From NCBI GenBank assembly GCA_964591275.1, contig CAZQAE010000025.1:1-64000 (forward strand): 64,000 bases of DNA. The letters are read 5' to 3'. This document shows positions 8,894-20,500 of the stretch, in pieces (the first letter of the stretch is position 1; each line of letters opens with the position of its first letter). This DNA comes from G963674685 sp964591275. GTDB taxonomy: Bacteria; Lernaellota; Lernaellaia; JACKCT01. A model generated the notes under the pieces. It was not told where the DNA came from. It was given only the letters and a program-made list of their open reading frames with translations, and did no database searches. The translations under genes were made by a program, and so were the position numbers.

Positions 8894-9322
8894 ATGATCA
8901 AACGCAAGACCATCATCGCTTACGTCATTTTCTACGGTGTGCTGATACTCGTTCTGAGCGGCTTTCTCGTGCTCAAATTTGGATACTTTATCGGCAACAT
9001 CGCCCCCGGACAGCAGCGCGTGTTCCAAGCTTCGATTTTCGTCAACAAGCTGTCGGAAGAAAACACGCTCTATTTCGCGGTGTCGGAAGAAAAACCGATT
9101 CAATGGCGGCGCGCTACGGAGGCCGATCCACTGAAAATCGGCGTCGTGAATATTCAGAATTTCGGTTTCTTCATCGAATACGCCCGGCAACCTCGCTGCA
9201 CCTTCGACTACAAAGTCGATGCGGCGCCCGGCGCCGCGCCCGGTCGCTACATCTTTAAAATCAAGTTCGACTCCGGCTATGAATACATCGACAGCCTCGT
9301 CGTCCGCAGAAGCTTACTATAA
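8894..9322 (+). CDS. Small envelope protein with N-terminal membrane anchor
   Basis: The 142-residue protein has one membrane helix at about 7-28. A beta-rich domain follows (for example LYFAVSEEKPIQWRR and RYIFKIKFDSGYEYIDSLVV), probably outside the cytoplasm. I do not recognise a family. AAGAGAACC precedes the ATG, and a good promoter lies 40-70 bases upstream. It appears monocistronic; the next gene is on the other strand. Confidence 0.65.
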   Translation: MIKRKTIIAYVIFYGVLILVLSGFLVLKFGYFIGNIAPGQQRVFQASIFVNKLSEENTLYFAVSEEKPIQWRRATEADPLKIGVVNIQNFGFFIEYARQPRCTFDYKVDAAPGAAPGRYIFKIKFDSGYEYIDSLVVRRSLL

Positions 9323-9368
9323 CAGCGGGCAACACCTTTTAAATTGGTATCCGCTCTAGTTTCCTTCA

Positions 9369-10958
9369 TTATTTTTCCAACTTCACAAGAAGCTGCAGCG
9401 TGAGGCCGCCCTCGGTTTCCTTTTGCGCGATGAGGCCGAAGGCGTGGCGGATTTGATAAAAGGCGTCGAAAACCTTTGTCGCGTAATGGTCGGGAACACC
9501 GCCGCCGGGCGCGTAGGTCGAGGGGTCATCGGGGCGGCCTCTGGCCACGAGAATCATCTCGCTGTCGCGTAAATAGCTCAATATTTCGCCCGGCTCCACC
9601 AATCCCACGGGCAGTTTGCCGATGCCCGCCATCTCGAAAAGATTATCGACCGGAAATAATAGATTCCGCTCCCACAAGCCCCCCTGTACGCCTTCCGTGA
9701 AGGGCGAATCCATGAGCATGACCACGCGCCCGCCCTCGTGTTTGTCCCAAATGGCTTCCACAATGCCCGCCGGGCTATCGGCGCCGGATTGCGGACGGGC
9801 CACGCCGATTTCCTGAAAGCGGGCATGCAGCATCTCGATGTCCAGGTTGTCAGCCGGCTGCTTCCATGCGTGCCATTGCAAAAAACCTACGGAAAGAGCC
9901 AGGAGAGCAAAAGCCGCCGCAAAATATTGTTTGCCCGTCAGGCGCCGAACGGACAGCGCCGCCAGCACCGCGCACGCCGGAACAACCGGAAGAACGTAGC
10001 GCGGTGTGAACATGGTGAAAATCATGGGGCATATGATCAAGGGGACTACGAGCCAGGCGATAAGGGCGGAGCTTTTTCGACCACGCGGCGAGGCGAAGAT
10101 GCCGACGACGGCGGCGGCGAACAGCGGCGGACCGGCGGCAAAGCTCGCCAGCATGCCCACGTAATCCATAGTATTGAATGTTCGCGGCTCCATCTGACGG
10201 TAGAAATCGGTGATAATTTGCCGGTCGATAAAAAAAGTTTGCATGCGCGGCCAAAGCCAGGTCAGCCCGATCAGGATTCCAAAAACGATAGCCGATCCCA
10301 GGCACATCATACGTGTTTTTCTCTCGACGCCCGAGTCAGCTTTGGAAAGAGCGGGGATGGCGATGGCGGCAATTGGCCACGCGATATAGATGGGGAAACT
10401 CTGCTTGGTTAATAGTCCCAGTCCCAGCAGTGCGCCAAAGGCGAATGTGAAGCGCTTATGGCAGAAGTTGTCTGTCATAAACAACATGGCGACACAGGCG
10501 GCAGTGATTGCCGCCAGAGGAAAATCCACCATGTATACGCGGGAGAACCCGTTGAGGCCGGGGGCGGTCATTACCAGGGCGGCAGCCAGGAGACCGGTGC
10601 TTCGTCCTCCAACGCGCACGCCGATGGCATACGTGGATAGCACTATAACGATGATGAAGAGGGCAAAAGAAACGACCGGCGCGCCCATGCCGGCATTGAA
10701 TGCCAGTGTCACGGGCAGCGCCGTGTAATGGATTAGCGGTGGAAAGGCGTTGGCACCCGAATGCGTGAAGAAGGCATCGGTCAGGTTTCCGTCAAGGTGC
10801 GACAGCCCCCGCCCGAATAAAAGGCTGATACGCGATAGTTCAAGCGGATCATAGATGGCCGACACATCGTCAAAGGCCAGGATGCCCGCGTTGTAGCCCA
10901 GGACCGTAACGAGGATCAGGACTAAAAGGCCAAGTGTTATTCTCGTTTCACGTTTCAT
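9369..10958 (-). CDS. GT-C membrane glycosyltransferase (GT39/ArnT-like)
   Basis: The 529-residue protein has about ten hydrophobic segments. An acidic loop follows the first helix (LAFDDVSAIYDPLE), and a conserved SRVYMVDFPLAAIT segment is typical of the PMT/ArnT (GT-C) superfamily. The soluble C-terminal part (370-529) is probably periplasmic. These enzymes transfer sugars from polyprenyl-phosphate donors to lipid or protein. Donor and acceptor are unknown. The gene is alone on its strand between two unrelated genes. Confidence 0.75.
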   Translation of the reverse strand: MKRETRITLGLLVLILVTVLGYNAGILAFDDVSAIYDPLELSRISLLFGRGLSHLDGNLTDAFFTHSGANAFPPLIHYTALPVTLAFNAGMGAPVVSFALFIIVIVLSTYAIGVRVGGRSTGLLAAALVMTAPGLNGFSRVYMVDFPLAAITAACVAMLFMTDNFCHKRFTFAFGALLGLGLLTKQSFPIYIAWPIAAIAIPALSKADSGVERKTRMMCLGSAIVFGILIGLTWLWPRMQTFFIDRQIITDFYRQMEPRTFNTMDYVGMLASFAAGPPLFAAAVVGIFASPRGRKSSALIAWLVVPLIICPMIFTMFTPRYVLPVVPACAVLAALSVRRLTGKQYFAAAFALLALSVGFLQWHAWKQPADNLDIEMLHARFQEIGVARPQSGADSPAGIVEAIWDKHEGGRVVMLMDSPFTEGVQGGLWERNLLFPVDNLFEMAGIGKLPVGLVEPGEILSYLRDSEMILVARGRPDDPSTYAPGGGVPDHYATKVFDAFYQIRHAFGLIAQKETEGGLTLQLLVKLEK

Positions 10959-11107
10959 GATGATGAATTTCGACCCGCTGAACCTTTAGCTTTTAAGCAA
11001 TGGACAAAGCATCCTAAGGTCTCTTGGATTGAAATAAAAGGGATCACTTATGGCTCCGAGGACTTTTTGACGTATCTGCTTTTTCTGCTCCAAGCTTGAG
11101 AGGGAAT

Positions 11108-11136
11108 AAAAAAAGGCGGGAAAGCCCCGCCTTTTT
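11108..11136 (-). terminator. Rho-independent terminator
   Basis: GGCGGG (11115-11120) pairs with CCCGCC (11126-11131) across a 5-base loop. A-runs on one side and T-runs on the other let it work in both directions. It lies 19 bases beyond the stop of the secreted helical protein gene, whose transcript it would end. Confidence 0.8.
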
Positions 11137-11154
11137 ATTCGTCAAGTTACTTTT

Positions 11155-11709
11155 TTATTCTGTTTTTGCGTCGGCAACGAATCCGGCAGCCTTTTCTTTT
11201 AGTCCTTTAAGAACATCCGGCGCCGTTTTGGAGGCCGCTTTGATATTATCCAAGACCCCTTTTGCTTCTTTGAGCATCATGGCCTTAGAAGGATCGCTTT
11301 TAACCGAGCCAATGAAACCTGTAACGTCGCTGACCAGTTTGGCGCAGCCGGCGGCCATAGGCTCAAGGGCTTTGGCGGCGGCGGCGACATCGTCTTGCGT
11401 TGCCTTGTCGCTTTTCAATACGCCATCGGAGAAATCGAGAATCATGCAACTGGTCGCGGCGGTTTTTGCGATGCCGTCCCATTGCGCGTCGCCGTATTCT
11501 TTATAGCTGTATTTTTTGTCTCCTTTGACTGGATCGAAATCGCCGCCCTCGTAAGATTTCAAATCGCCGGAGGCGTCGGAGAGCTTCAACTCAATCTCCT
11601 TGGCCGTCATGCCTTTGGCTGCTTTTTTGATATCGCCCAGGCCAAAGGCCAGAGCCGCCGTCGCCGTTGCGAAAACCAAAATCAGTGCGAGAACAAGAAT
11701 CTTCCTCAT
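11155..11709 (-). CDS. Secreted helical protein of unknown function
   Basis: The 184-residue protein has a clean Sec signal peptide (MRKILVLALILVFATATAALA). The mature part is Lys/Ala-rich and helical, with two Cys that could pair. I do not recognise a family. The ATG at 11709 is chosen because AAGGAG lies 7 bases before it; an ATG two codons earlier is too close to that site. A palindromic operator-like site lies about 75 bases upstream and a strong terminator follows, so this is a self-contained unit, probably periplasmic. Confidence 0.75.
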   Translation of the reverse strand: MRKILVLALILVFATATAALAFGLGDIKKAAKGMTAKEIELKLSDASGDLKSYEGGDFDPVKGDKKYSYKEYGDAQWDGIAKTAATSCMILDFSDGVLKSDKATQDDVAAAAKALEPMAAGCAKLVSDVTGFIGSVKSDPSKAMMLKEAKGVLDNIKAASKTAPDVLKGLKEKAAGFVADAKTE

Positions 11710-11780
11710 AGCCATTCTCCTTACTTAAGTTACGGTAAAAATTTCCCCAGTTTGACCCACAAAATTTTCCGCTGAATATA

Positions 11781-11805
11781 ATACACTATAAACGAAATAG
11801 TGTAT
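11781..11805. promoter_or_regulatory. Perfect palindrome in a divergent promoter region
   Basis: ATACACTAT and ATAGTGTAT form a perfect 9-base inverted repeat around a 7-base spacer, in the gap between the secreted helical protein gene and the E1-like gene. TATAAT (11803-11808) overlaps the right arm on the plus strand, and TATTAT-like sequence overlaps the left arm on the minus strand. It has the form of a dimeric repressor site controlling one or both genes. Confidence 0.5.
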
Positions 11806-11974
11806 AATTTCTGCGTCCCTACTTTTCAATAACAGAAGTTTACAAAAATCACAATTGCATATAAATTTTGCGCGCCTTGGGAAACCCCGCCTTTTCTTCC
11901 CAGTCCTAAAGCGTATATTGAGAAGACAGATTTTGAGGAGTCCTGGACAAACACGCCCGTTCTGAGGAAATGCT

Positions 11975-12753
11975 TTGAACTTCGATGATCGATACGACAG
12001 GCAGGTGAAATTCTCCCCCTTTGGCGAAAGGGGTCAGCGGCGGCTGGGAAAATCCCGCGTCGTTATCGTAGGCTGCGGCGGCCTGGGCGCAAACATTCTC
12101 AATCTGCTGACCAGGGCGGGCGCGGGGTACATCCGCGTAATTGATGGCGATAAAGTCGAGTCCGGCAATCTTCATCGGCAGGTTCTTTACACGGAGCGCG
12201 ACGTCCTGGATGGCGTAAATAAAGCTCAAGTCGCCGTGCAGCGCGTATCGGAGTTCAATTCCGAAGTGATCCTTGAAGCCAGGGTCGCGCGGCTTTCCGC
12301 CCGCAACGCCGACGAACTATTGTCGGACGTTGACCTGATCCTCGACGGAACGGACAATTTTGAATCGCGATACATCATCAACGACTTCGCTGTGAAGACA
12401 AAAACTCCGTGGATATACGGCGGCGCCGTGGGGTCGAATGCAGCGTGCGCGGTCTTTTCGCCGGGCGGTCCGTGCCTGCGCTGCCTGTGGCCATATCCTC
12501 CGAAGGCTGACCAATTGCCTTCCGGCGCCACGCATGGCGTGATCGCATCGGCGCCGGCGCTGGCGGCTTCGCTGCAAGTCGCGGCAGCCATGCGAATTTT
12601 GGCGGGTCACGATCCACCCCCCGTCTTTTGGAAATCGACGTCTGGAATCAGCAACGCGCATCGGTCACGATCATGAAAAATCCAGACTGCCTCGCCTGCG
12701 TAAAAGGAGTGTATGAATTTCTTGATGCGCCGAATCCGGGAACGGAGGTTTAG
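11975..12753 (+). CDS. E1-like ThiF/MoeB/HesA adenylyltransferase, frameshifted
   Basis: The protein begins MNFDDRYDRQ, with the nucleotide-binding loop VVIVGCGGLGANI, the DGDKVESGNLHRQ motif and ILDGTDNFESRY, all signatures of E1-like enzymes that adenylate the C-terminus of ubiquitin-like or sulfur-carrier proteins. It has one zinc CxxC (GPCLRCLWP). The frame as written ends at 12676 after an unrelated tail. Continuing in the -1 frame from the six-C run at 12617-12622 gives LLEIDVWNQQRASVTI and then the second zinc pair in NPDCLACVKG, stopping at 12753. One base is therefore missing from the C run, by sequencing error or recent mutation. No ThiS/MoaD-like partner was seen nearby. Confidence 0.8.
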
Positions 12754-12756
12754 ACT

Positions 12757-14349
12757 TTGAGAATCTGGGCGACGCTGGATGACTTTCTAAGGCCCCAGGG
12801 CGCGACCCTTGTGGGACGCAACGTAGCCAACAACAATTTCCTCAAAGCCCTTTTCAAATACGGCTCCTTCGACGAATACCATTTCTTTTTGGCCAACAGC
12901 GCGCACCGCCGCCTCTTTCGGGAAAAATGGGAGCCATTTCTCGGCAGCCTCGGTATGGAAAAAAAGGTCAAACTACTCGACAGGCTTATGCTTGCCGACA
13001 TGATGCGCGAAGTCGATTACACCGTCTTTCATTGTTCCGACCATGTGACATGGCTGACGCCCCTTTGCCGGCTGCGCAATCGCTACGCGCAGGTTCCCGT
13101 CACGGGAATGATTTTTTCTCTGAGCTACCCGCGCCTTATGAACAGCTATCTTGACATGATGCACGGCGGAATTGCCGAGTGCGATGCGCTGCTTTGCATA
13201 TCGAAAGCCGGGCGGAAAGTTGTGGAAAACTGCTTTGATCAAATCCACAAGGGCTTCGGTCTTGCGCCGCCGCCCCTGCGAATGGAAATCTCTCCCCTGG
13301 GGCTTGATGCTCAAAGCCTACCCAGGCTCGACCGCGCGGCCTGTCGTGCAAAACTCGGATTCTCCGACAGCGAGCCGGTCGCGCTTTGTTTCGGACGCCT
13401 GTCGGATCACGACAAGATGGATCTTTTCCCCTTGATGCAGGCCTTTCGCGACGCCACCGGGGATTCAAACTGCCGCCTCGTACTCGCCGGGGCGAGCGCC
13501 GACGAAGACTACGAGCGCATGTTGCGCCTGTGGGCAAAAGCTCTTGGCATTACAGACAAGATTTCGATTTTCAAGAATCCCGACGAGGATTTGAAATGGC
13601 TTCTTTTTCACGCCGCCGATTTTTTTGTTTCGCCCACCGACAACCCGCAGGAAACTTTCGGCATCACTCTCGTCGAGGCGATGGCCTGCGGCCTGCCGAT
13701 GATCGTTTCCGATTATGACGGCTATAAGGAAGTTGCCGCCGGCGAGGTCGCCGTGCGCGTGAAAACCACATGGGATCGTTTCGACGAACTGGCCGATCTT
13801 GCTCCGCTGATGGACGAGCGCACGCTGCATCGATATTTTGCGCAGTCCCTTGCCGTCGATGTTGGGGAGCTGACCGAGGCCATACGAAAAATGATTCGGG
13901 AGCCTGAAGACCGCCGGCGGATGGGCGAAGCCGGTCGATTGCGTTTTTTGGAAAAATACGACTACCGCATTTTAATTCCTCAAATGGAAAATCTCTGGGA
14001 CGAATTGAAAAAGCAATGCGACATCACCCTTGATGAAACGAAAAGCGATCCGATGGCGATGGATGTCTTTGAAATTTTCTCCCATTACCCCACGGAGACG
14101 ATTTCGCCCGACGCACTGCTCCGTCAAAGCCAACTGGCCATTGAATTTCGCAAGGCGCGCTCGGAACATCCGCTCTTTGCGGAGATGTCCAATATCATCG
14201 ACAAGGAGTTGATTCCCAGGCTCCTGTTTCAACTCAGAAAACCTGCCCGCCTGGCCGACATCGTCCGGCGCTCCGAAATTCCGGCGTCAAAAACGCGCTA
14301 TGCGCTGATGTGGATGCTCAAGCACGGACTGATTGAAAAGGATGAATGA
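12757..14349 (+). CDS. GT4-family glycosyltransferase with C-terminal helical domain
   Basis: The 530-residue protein starts at TTG with GGAGG 8 bases upstream. It has a GT-B fold, with the acceptor half at 1-190 and the donor half at about 195-410. The donor half carries CFGRLSDHDKMD and the diagnostic E-x7-E motif ETFGITLVEAMACGLP. Residues about 435-530 form an extra helical, possibly winged-helix domain (IVRRSEIPASKTRYALMWML) not usual in GT4 enzymes. The start is 3 bases after the E1-like gene's corrected stop, so the two form an operon. It probably adds a hexose from a nucleotide sugar; the acceptor is unknown. Confidence 0.8.
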   Translation: MRIWATLDDFLRPQGATLVGRNVANNNFLKALFKYGSFDEYHFFLANSAHRRLFREKWEPFLGSLGMEKKVKLLDRLMLADMMREVDYTVFHCSDHVTWLTPLCRLRNRYAQVPVTGMIFSLSYPRLMNSYLDMMHGGIAECDALLCISKAGRKVVENCFDQIHKGFGLAPPPLRMEISPLGLDAQSLPRLDRAACRAKLGFSDSEPVALCFGRLSDHDKMDLFPLMQAFRDATGDSNCRLVLAGASADEDYERMLRLWAKALGITDKISIFKNPDEDLKWLLFHAADFFVSPTDNPQETFGITLVEAMACGLPMIVSDYDGYKEVAAGEVAVRVKTTWDRFDELADLAPLMDERTLHRYFAQSLAVDVGELTEAIRKMIREPEDRRRMGEAGRLRFLEKYDYRILIPQMENLWDELKKQCDITLDETKSDPMAMDVFEIFSHYPTETISPDALLRQSQLAIEFRKARSEHPLFAEMSNIIDKELIPRLLFQLRKPARLADIVRRSEIPASKTRYALMWMLKHGLIEKDE

Positions 14350-14566
14350 TTGCACAATGATTGGGCTATTACTCATTTGATGCCAATCTTGTGAATTTTT
14401 TATTCCCGCCGTTAAAACGAATTTCTAAATTCAAACATCCCTAACAAGACGCAAAAATAATTGTGACGCCCGCCATAGGCATGTCATTCACAAGGATGAA
14501 ACCCTTGCGCTTGCGTGGGCCATAATTTACCGTGATGACTCGCTGGCGCGAACTCAAAGGACTCCC
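14350..14566. other. Intergenic gap before the giant radical SAM gene
   Basis: A gap of 217 bases with no gene, no clear terminator hairpin and no convincing consensus promoter. It leaves open whether the giant gene is read through from the glycosyltransferase or has its own promoter. Confidence 0.4.
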
Positions 14567-17500
14567 ATGAGCAAAGGTCCGAATATACAACTTGTTATCT
14601 GCCCTCCCTTCGGCCCGGAGATGCCCCCCCTTTCCCTGGCATGCCTGGCGGCTGCGGCGCGCAAGGTGGGTTTTAGCGCCGGCGTCATGGACCTGAACAT
14701 CCGTGTCTTTCGCGAGGCGGGGCCGGATTGCGCCGATCAGTGGAGCATGGATTACAAGACGCAATGGGTTTGGCCCACGAAGATCGCCGAAACGTATTCC
14801 CGGTTTGCCGAAACTCTTGATCGGGCCGTTTTGGAACTGGCGGAAATCGATGCCGGGATTTATGGCTTTTCCTGTCATTCGGACAATCGCCTGATGACGC
14901 AGGAGATCATCGGGCGTCTCAAACAAATGAAACCCGACGCCTTCGTCATCGTCGGCGGAATGGGCGTTTATTCGGAATCCTCCATGCGTCAATTCGACCG
15001 TGGCCTGGTTGATGCTTTCGTTGTCGGTCACGAGGGCGAAGCGACGCTCATTGAGCTGCTCGAAGCGCAGGCTGAGAAAAGAAGCCTGGATCGGATTCCA
15101 GGCGTCATGGCTCCCGACCGGATGGGGTACGACGACTTCATCGTCCGCGAAACATCGAAAAGTCTGGACGAATTTCCCTGGCCGACTTTCGAGGATTTCG
15201 ACTTAACACTCTACACGACAAAAAACCTGCCCATCCTCGCCAGTCGCGGATGCAAGGGCAAATGCGTGTTTTGCAATGACCGCGTGCTCATGGGACCGCA
15301 TCGCTTTCGCCGGGCCGAAAACGTCTTTGAGGAAATCCGACATCACGTCCTGAAAAACAACATAAAAGACTTTTCCTTCAACGACCTCCAGATCAATTAC
15401 AACATCGAACAAATCGACCGGCTCTGCACGATGATTTGCGAGTGGAGCGAATCGATTCACTGGACGGCCAACGCCATCGTGTCCGAGGCCCTGCAGCCCA
15501 GCATCCTGAAAAATCTGCGCGCCGCCGGTTGCCACACGATCACCCTCGGCATCGAAAGCGGCTCCGAGCGGATCATGAAGGGCATGAATAAGGGTTTTTC
15601 AAAAGACACCGTCCGGAGGCTTATGCGCGATATGCGCGAGGCGGACATTACGCTCTGGATCAACCTCGTCATCGGCTTCCCTGGCGAGACGGATGAAAGC
15701 GTGGCCGAAACCATCGCCTTTATCGAAAACTACGCGCACCTGATCAATGAAGTGTGCGTGTGCAATTCCTGCAACATTCTCGACTACTCCATTCTGGCGA
15801 ATAAAAAAGAGAAATTCGGCATCGCGACTTCCGATGATCCCGATTGGTTCGAGGTGTCCTGGGAAACGACGGACGGCGCCAACACGCCGGCCATACGCAA
15901 CGCGTGGCTTGGGAGCGTGCTGGAAACGTTGGAAAAGAAGAATGTCCCGGTGCGCCAGACGAATTATCATTTTCATGGGGAAAATGAATACTGGGCGGAG
16001 CGCAAGCTGGACGCCGTGCTGGCGATCCTGCCGCCTTTTGACACCGCTTCGCCTCCATACCCGCTCGTCATGACATCCGCATTTATGCAAGCCCAGGGCT
16101 TGGCTGTTTCCAGCATGGATTTCAACCTGGAAACGCATCTGGCGGCCAGGCAACAACATGAAGCCTTCTGGGATCTTTCGCAAAGGGATGATTGGGCCGA
16201 TCCGGAGGTTTGCGCCAGGCGCATGGAAATGCTGGGACTGGACGCACAAAAAACAGTCGACCGTCTGCTGGCGCGGGATGCGGACAACCTCGTTTTTTTT
16301 GTGCATCGCGCCAACACGCTGACAACGCTTGCGGTCCTTAAAGGCATCCGGCAAAAGTCCCCCGGCAAACGGACCATCCTTATCGGCCCCTCAACATCCA
16401 TTGCCGCGGAGCGCGATCTTTTTACCGACAAAGTTTGCAACTACATGGTGATCGGTGAAATCGAACAAAGCCTCCGTGAGCTCGTGTTGCGGCTTAAAGC
16501 GGGTGAAAAGCTCTCGTCATTGCGCGGAGTCCGCTACACTGTTCCCGGTGGCGACAAGCATTACTTGCCGCGCGAACCGAATATGCTTCTGGATTCGATG
16601 CCGCTGCCGGATTACCGTGAATTGCGCCCGGAAAAATACGGTCCCGTGTTGAAAATCCGCACGGGGCGGGGTTGTCGCTGGCGCTGCGCCTTTTGCGTGC
16701 AGCAGCCTTTGGAAGGACCGGCGCGATACCGAAGTCCCAAAGCGGTCTTCGACGAAATCGAGATTGCCTATCGCCGACACGACATTCGCGCCTTTGAATT
16801 TGACGACCTCGTTTCAAACGGAAATCCCGCCTTGCTCGAAACATTGTGCGAGCTTCTCATCGAAGCGAAGATGCCCATACGATTCGGCGCCGATTTCGCT
16901 CCGTCCGAGGAACTGAAGCCGCTACTGTTTGAAAAATTGCATGAGGCCGGATGCAAGTTCCTGCGCTTTGGCGTCGAGAGCTTTTCCGACGATGTTCTGC
17001 GTCTGATGAATAAATCCTATACCCCCCGCATCGCGATGCAAAACCTGAAAGACGCGCACAGGGCAGGCCTCGAAACGCACATCAACATCATCGTGGGTTT
17101 CCCCGGCGAAAGGCCCGAAGATTTTTACATCACCGCCCGCGCGATAAAACAGGTCGAAGGCTTTGTGGATTTCGTGGATACGGTTTCCGCCTGCGAGGTG
17201 CTGCCGAAAAGCGCTATCGAACGTAACTCCCAAAAGTACGTTGTCCTTATGCCGCCGGTGGATCATTCCCGGCAGTGGAGCCACAAGAGCTGGAACAACG
17301 AGGCCTGGAGAAACACCAGGGTCAAGGAGATGGCGGTATGGATCGCGGGCATGGACCTGAAGTTCAACTACGATTTCTTTCTCAAACCCGGCGACCCCCT
17401 GCGCCGGTATGAAAAGCGCATTCGTCGGCGCATAGCCAAAAAGACCGGGAAAGACATCGAGTGCGTTCTGGTCAATATTTCTCCCTGGGGATTTACAAAC

Positions 17501-20500
17501 CCGCCGCTCGGTCCCGCGATCCTCGCTTCGTACCTGGATCACCACGGCCACGCGGCCAAAATCCTGGATTTCAACGCCCGCTGGTACGACGAAGCGCCGG
17601 CGGATTGGAAGCTTCTGTGGCACGTTGAGAATAAAAACTTCTGGTCCAGCGACGAAACCTGGCCGATACTCGCGCACGCTTTCGCAAAAAAGATCAGCGC
17701 GGCAACCGATGAAATCCTGAAAGTCGGCGGCGCCGTCATCGGCATTTCCGTTTGCGATCCCAAGGAACGCATGGCCATCGAACTGGTCAAACAGATACGC
17801 AATATCAATCAGGACAGCGTAATTATTATGGGCGGCCCGGCCATTTTTACGCCGGAATACCGTCGGATTTTTTTCGAGCGCGTCGGCGATCTGGTGGACG
17901 GATACGTTGTCAGCGAGGGCGAAGAGGCGCTGCTGGAAATCGTTGAAGCTGTCAATGCGGGCGGATCGCTCAAAGGCATTGCCGGAGTCATTACGCTAAT
18001 CGAAAACGGCGAAACGGATTATACGCCGCGCGAATCAGTCAAGGACCTGGATTCAATACCCTATCCCACGTACGAACACTTCGACATGAATCTCTTTACC
18101 GGCGATTCCCTGGTTCTCGAATGGTCCCGGGGCTGCATCTCCGATTGCGCCTACTGCAAAGGAAAAAATCTGGCGGGGACATACCGGAGCCGCTCGGCCC
18201 GGCATATTTTTGAAGAGATAAAACACCACGTGGACACGCTCGGATACAAGAGCTTCACCGTGTCCGACAACATCCTCAATGGCCGCCCGAAAGTACTCGA
18301 AGAATTGTGCGACATGATCACAGGCGCAAAGCTTTCCATCCACTGGAACGCCGAGGCGGCGCCGATGAAAAATCTTTCGCGCACTCTTTTGACCAAGCTC
18401 AAAGCCGCGGGCTGTTTCGAGTTGCAACTGGGCGTGGAGACCGGCTCGGAACGCGTGCTGGAAATGATGAACAAGAGCCGGCTCTTTTCCATTGAATCGG
18501 CCGCGAAGGTTCTGCGCGACACGCACGAGGTCGGCATCAAGACTTGCATGTTCTGCATGGTGGGCTATCCCGGCGAGACGGAAGAGGACTTTCAAAAGAC
18601 TTTAAATTTCATCGAAGACAATGCGTCGTGGATCGATCAGGTGAAGTCCATCAATTCCTGCCATATCATCACTGGCACGGACTTGCATAGAAACGCGAAA
18701 GAGCTTGGCATCATTCTTCCTGAAATCGACTATCATTACCTCTGGGTCGATGCGAACGGTCTTGATCACGCGCAGCGCAATGACCGCATCCGCCGCGCGC
18801 TCGCCCTGGTGCAGAGCCTGGGAATCGAGTGCCTGGAAACCAACCTGACCGAAGGAAAGCAGCTCGATCTGTTGCCTACCCTAAAGGACGATAGCCTTTC
18901 CATAGATGAAAAGTTTACGAAGCTTCTTGGCCTTGCGAATCAAATAGGAAGCTTTGATTCCGGCGAATATGGAAAGAGTGGCAAGGACATCTGCGCGCCG
19001 GAAAACGCTGAAGAAGGATTGGATGAAAAAGCCGCCCCGTCGGATCAAGAGACGGTGGATGACAATTTCGTCAAAAACAATCTGCCGCTGGCGGGCATCC
19101 TTTCCGGCGACAAGGTTTACGCCGGGCCGGATATTATCGAACTGGACCTGACGAACCGCTGCAATCTGCACTGCGCGGGATGCTGGAACCACGGTTACGA
19201 AATGGGAGAGGATCGCTGGACCGGTGAAATCTCCCAGCGCACGCTGCCGACGGACATCGCCCTTCGCGCCATCGATCAGGCTGCGGATGCAGGGGCGAAA
19301 ATGGTGCAGCTTTCCGGCGCGGGAGAGCCGCTGCTTCACCCCGACTTTATCAAGATCATACGGCGCATCAAGTCACGCGGCCTGAAATGCACGCTCATCA
19401 CCAATGGCGTATTGCTCAAAGAAAAGCATATCAAGGAATTTGTAAAAATCGGCTTGGACAATCTGACGGTCAGCGCTTGGGCGGGAACGCCGGAAATGTA
19501 CGCCACGGTGCATCCCAAGACGAAAGGCAAAACCCTCATCGGAATCCGGGACACGTTGATCCGTCTGCACGAATTGAAAAGAGAAAAGAAGCGCAACAGG
19601 CCGCATGTGAAAATCTACAACGTGATCAGTCGCCTGAACGCCGGCGGCATCGATGACATGATCACTTTCGCCCTGCGTTGTCGGGCCGATCATGTAGAGT
19701 TTACGCCCATCGACATTGTGGCGGGCAAATCGGATCATCTCGCTCTTCGCGACACCGACAGAGAGACAATAAAAACTCAGCTCGACGGACTTGTCAGGCG
19801 AAACGACTATCTTGAACTCGATCCCACGCAGTCGCCAAAAGATAAAGACAACACCGGCGAGGGAAAAGAATTTGCACGATTCGTGAAATACGAAATTCTG
19901 CCCAAAGATTTCCGCTACGAATTGGATGACATCACCAAGTTCGACGTGCTATGCGCGCGCAAGGAATGGCGTCTCGACATCCGTGAAGACAATGTTGATG
20001 AAAATGCGCTTTTTTTTGGCTATCCGAAAGAGGAATGCCAAAAGTGCCCGCTTTTGAAAAAATGCAGCATCGACAGTGAGCACTTTCACATCCGGGTGGA
20101 ATTTTTGTCGGTGCTCGGATTCGGCGCATTCTACCGACGGATCACCAGCGTAGCTGCGGCAAGCGGCGCATATGACAGGGACATCATTCGCGACCTGCCC
20201 TGCAACATCGGGTGGACTTACGTGCGCATCGGCACAGACGGCGCCGTACTGCCCTGCTGCAAAGGCAAGCGCATGCCGATGGGAAATCTGAATGAAAAAG
20301 ACTTACTCACGATTTGGATCTCGCAGCCTTATGCAAAATTTCGCGATAAGGCCATGAACTGTCCGAAAGATGATCCTTATTTTAACTCCATTGATTGCCT
20401 CAAAGCCTGCGACAATCTGGGAATGATTCTCAAAACCACCGAAGCCCTCAACAAGCTGAGTGATGAGCAGAAGCAAGCTCTTTTGAACATCGACAAGTCC

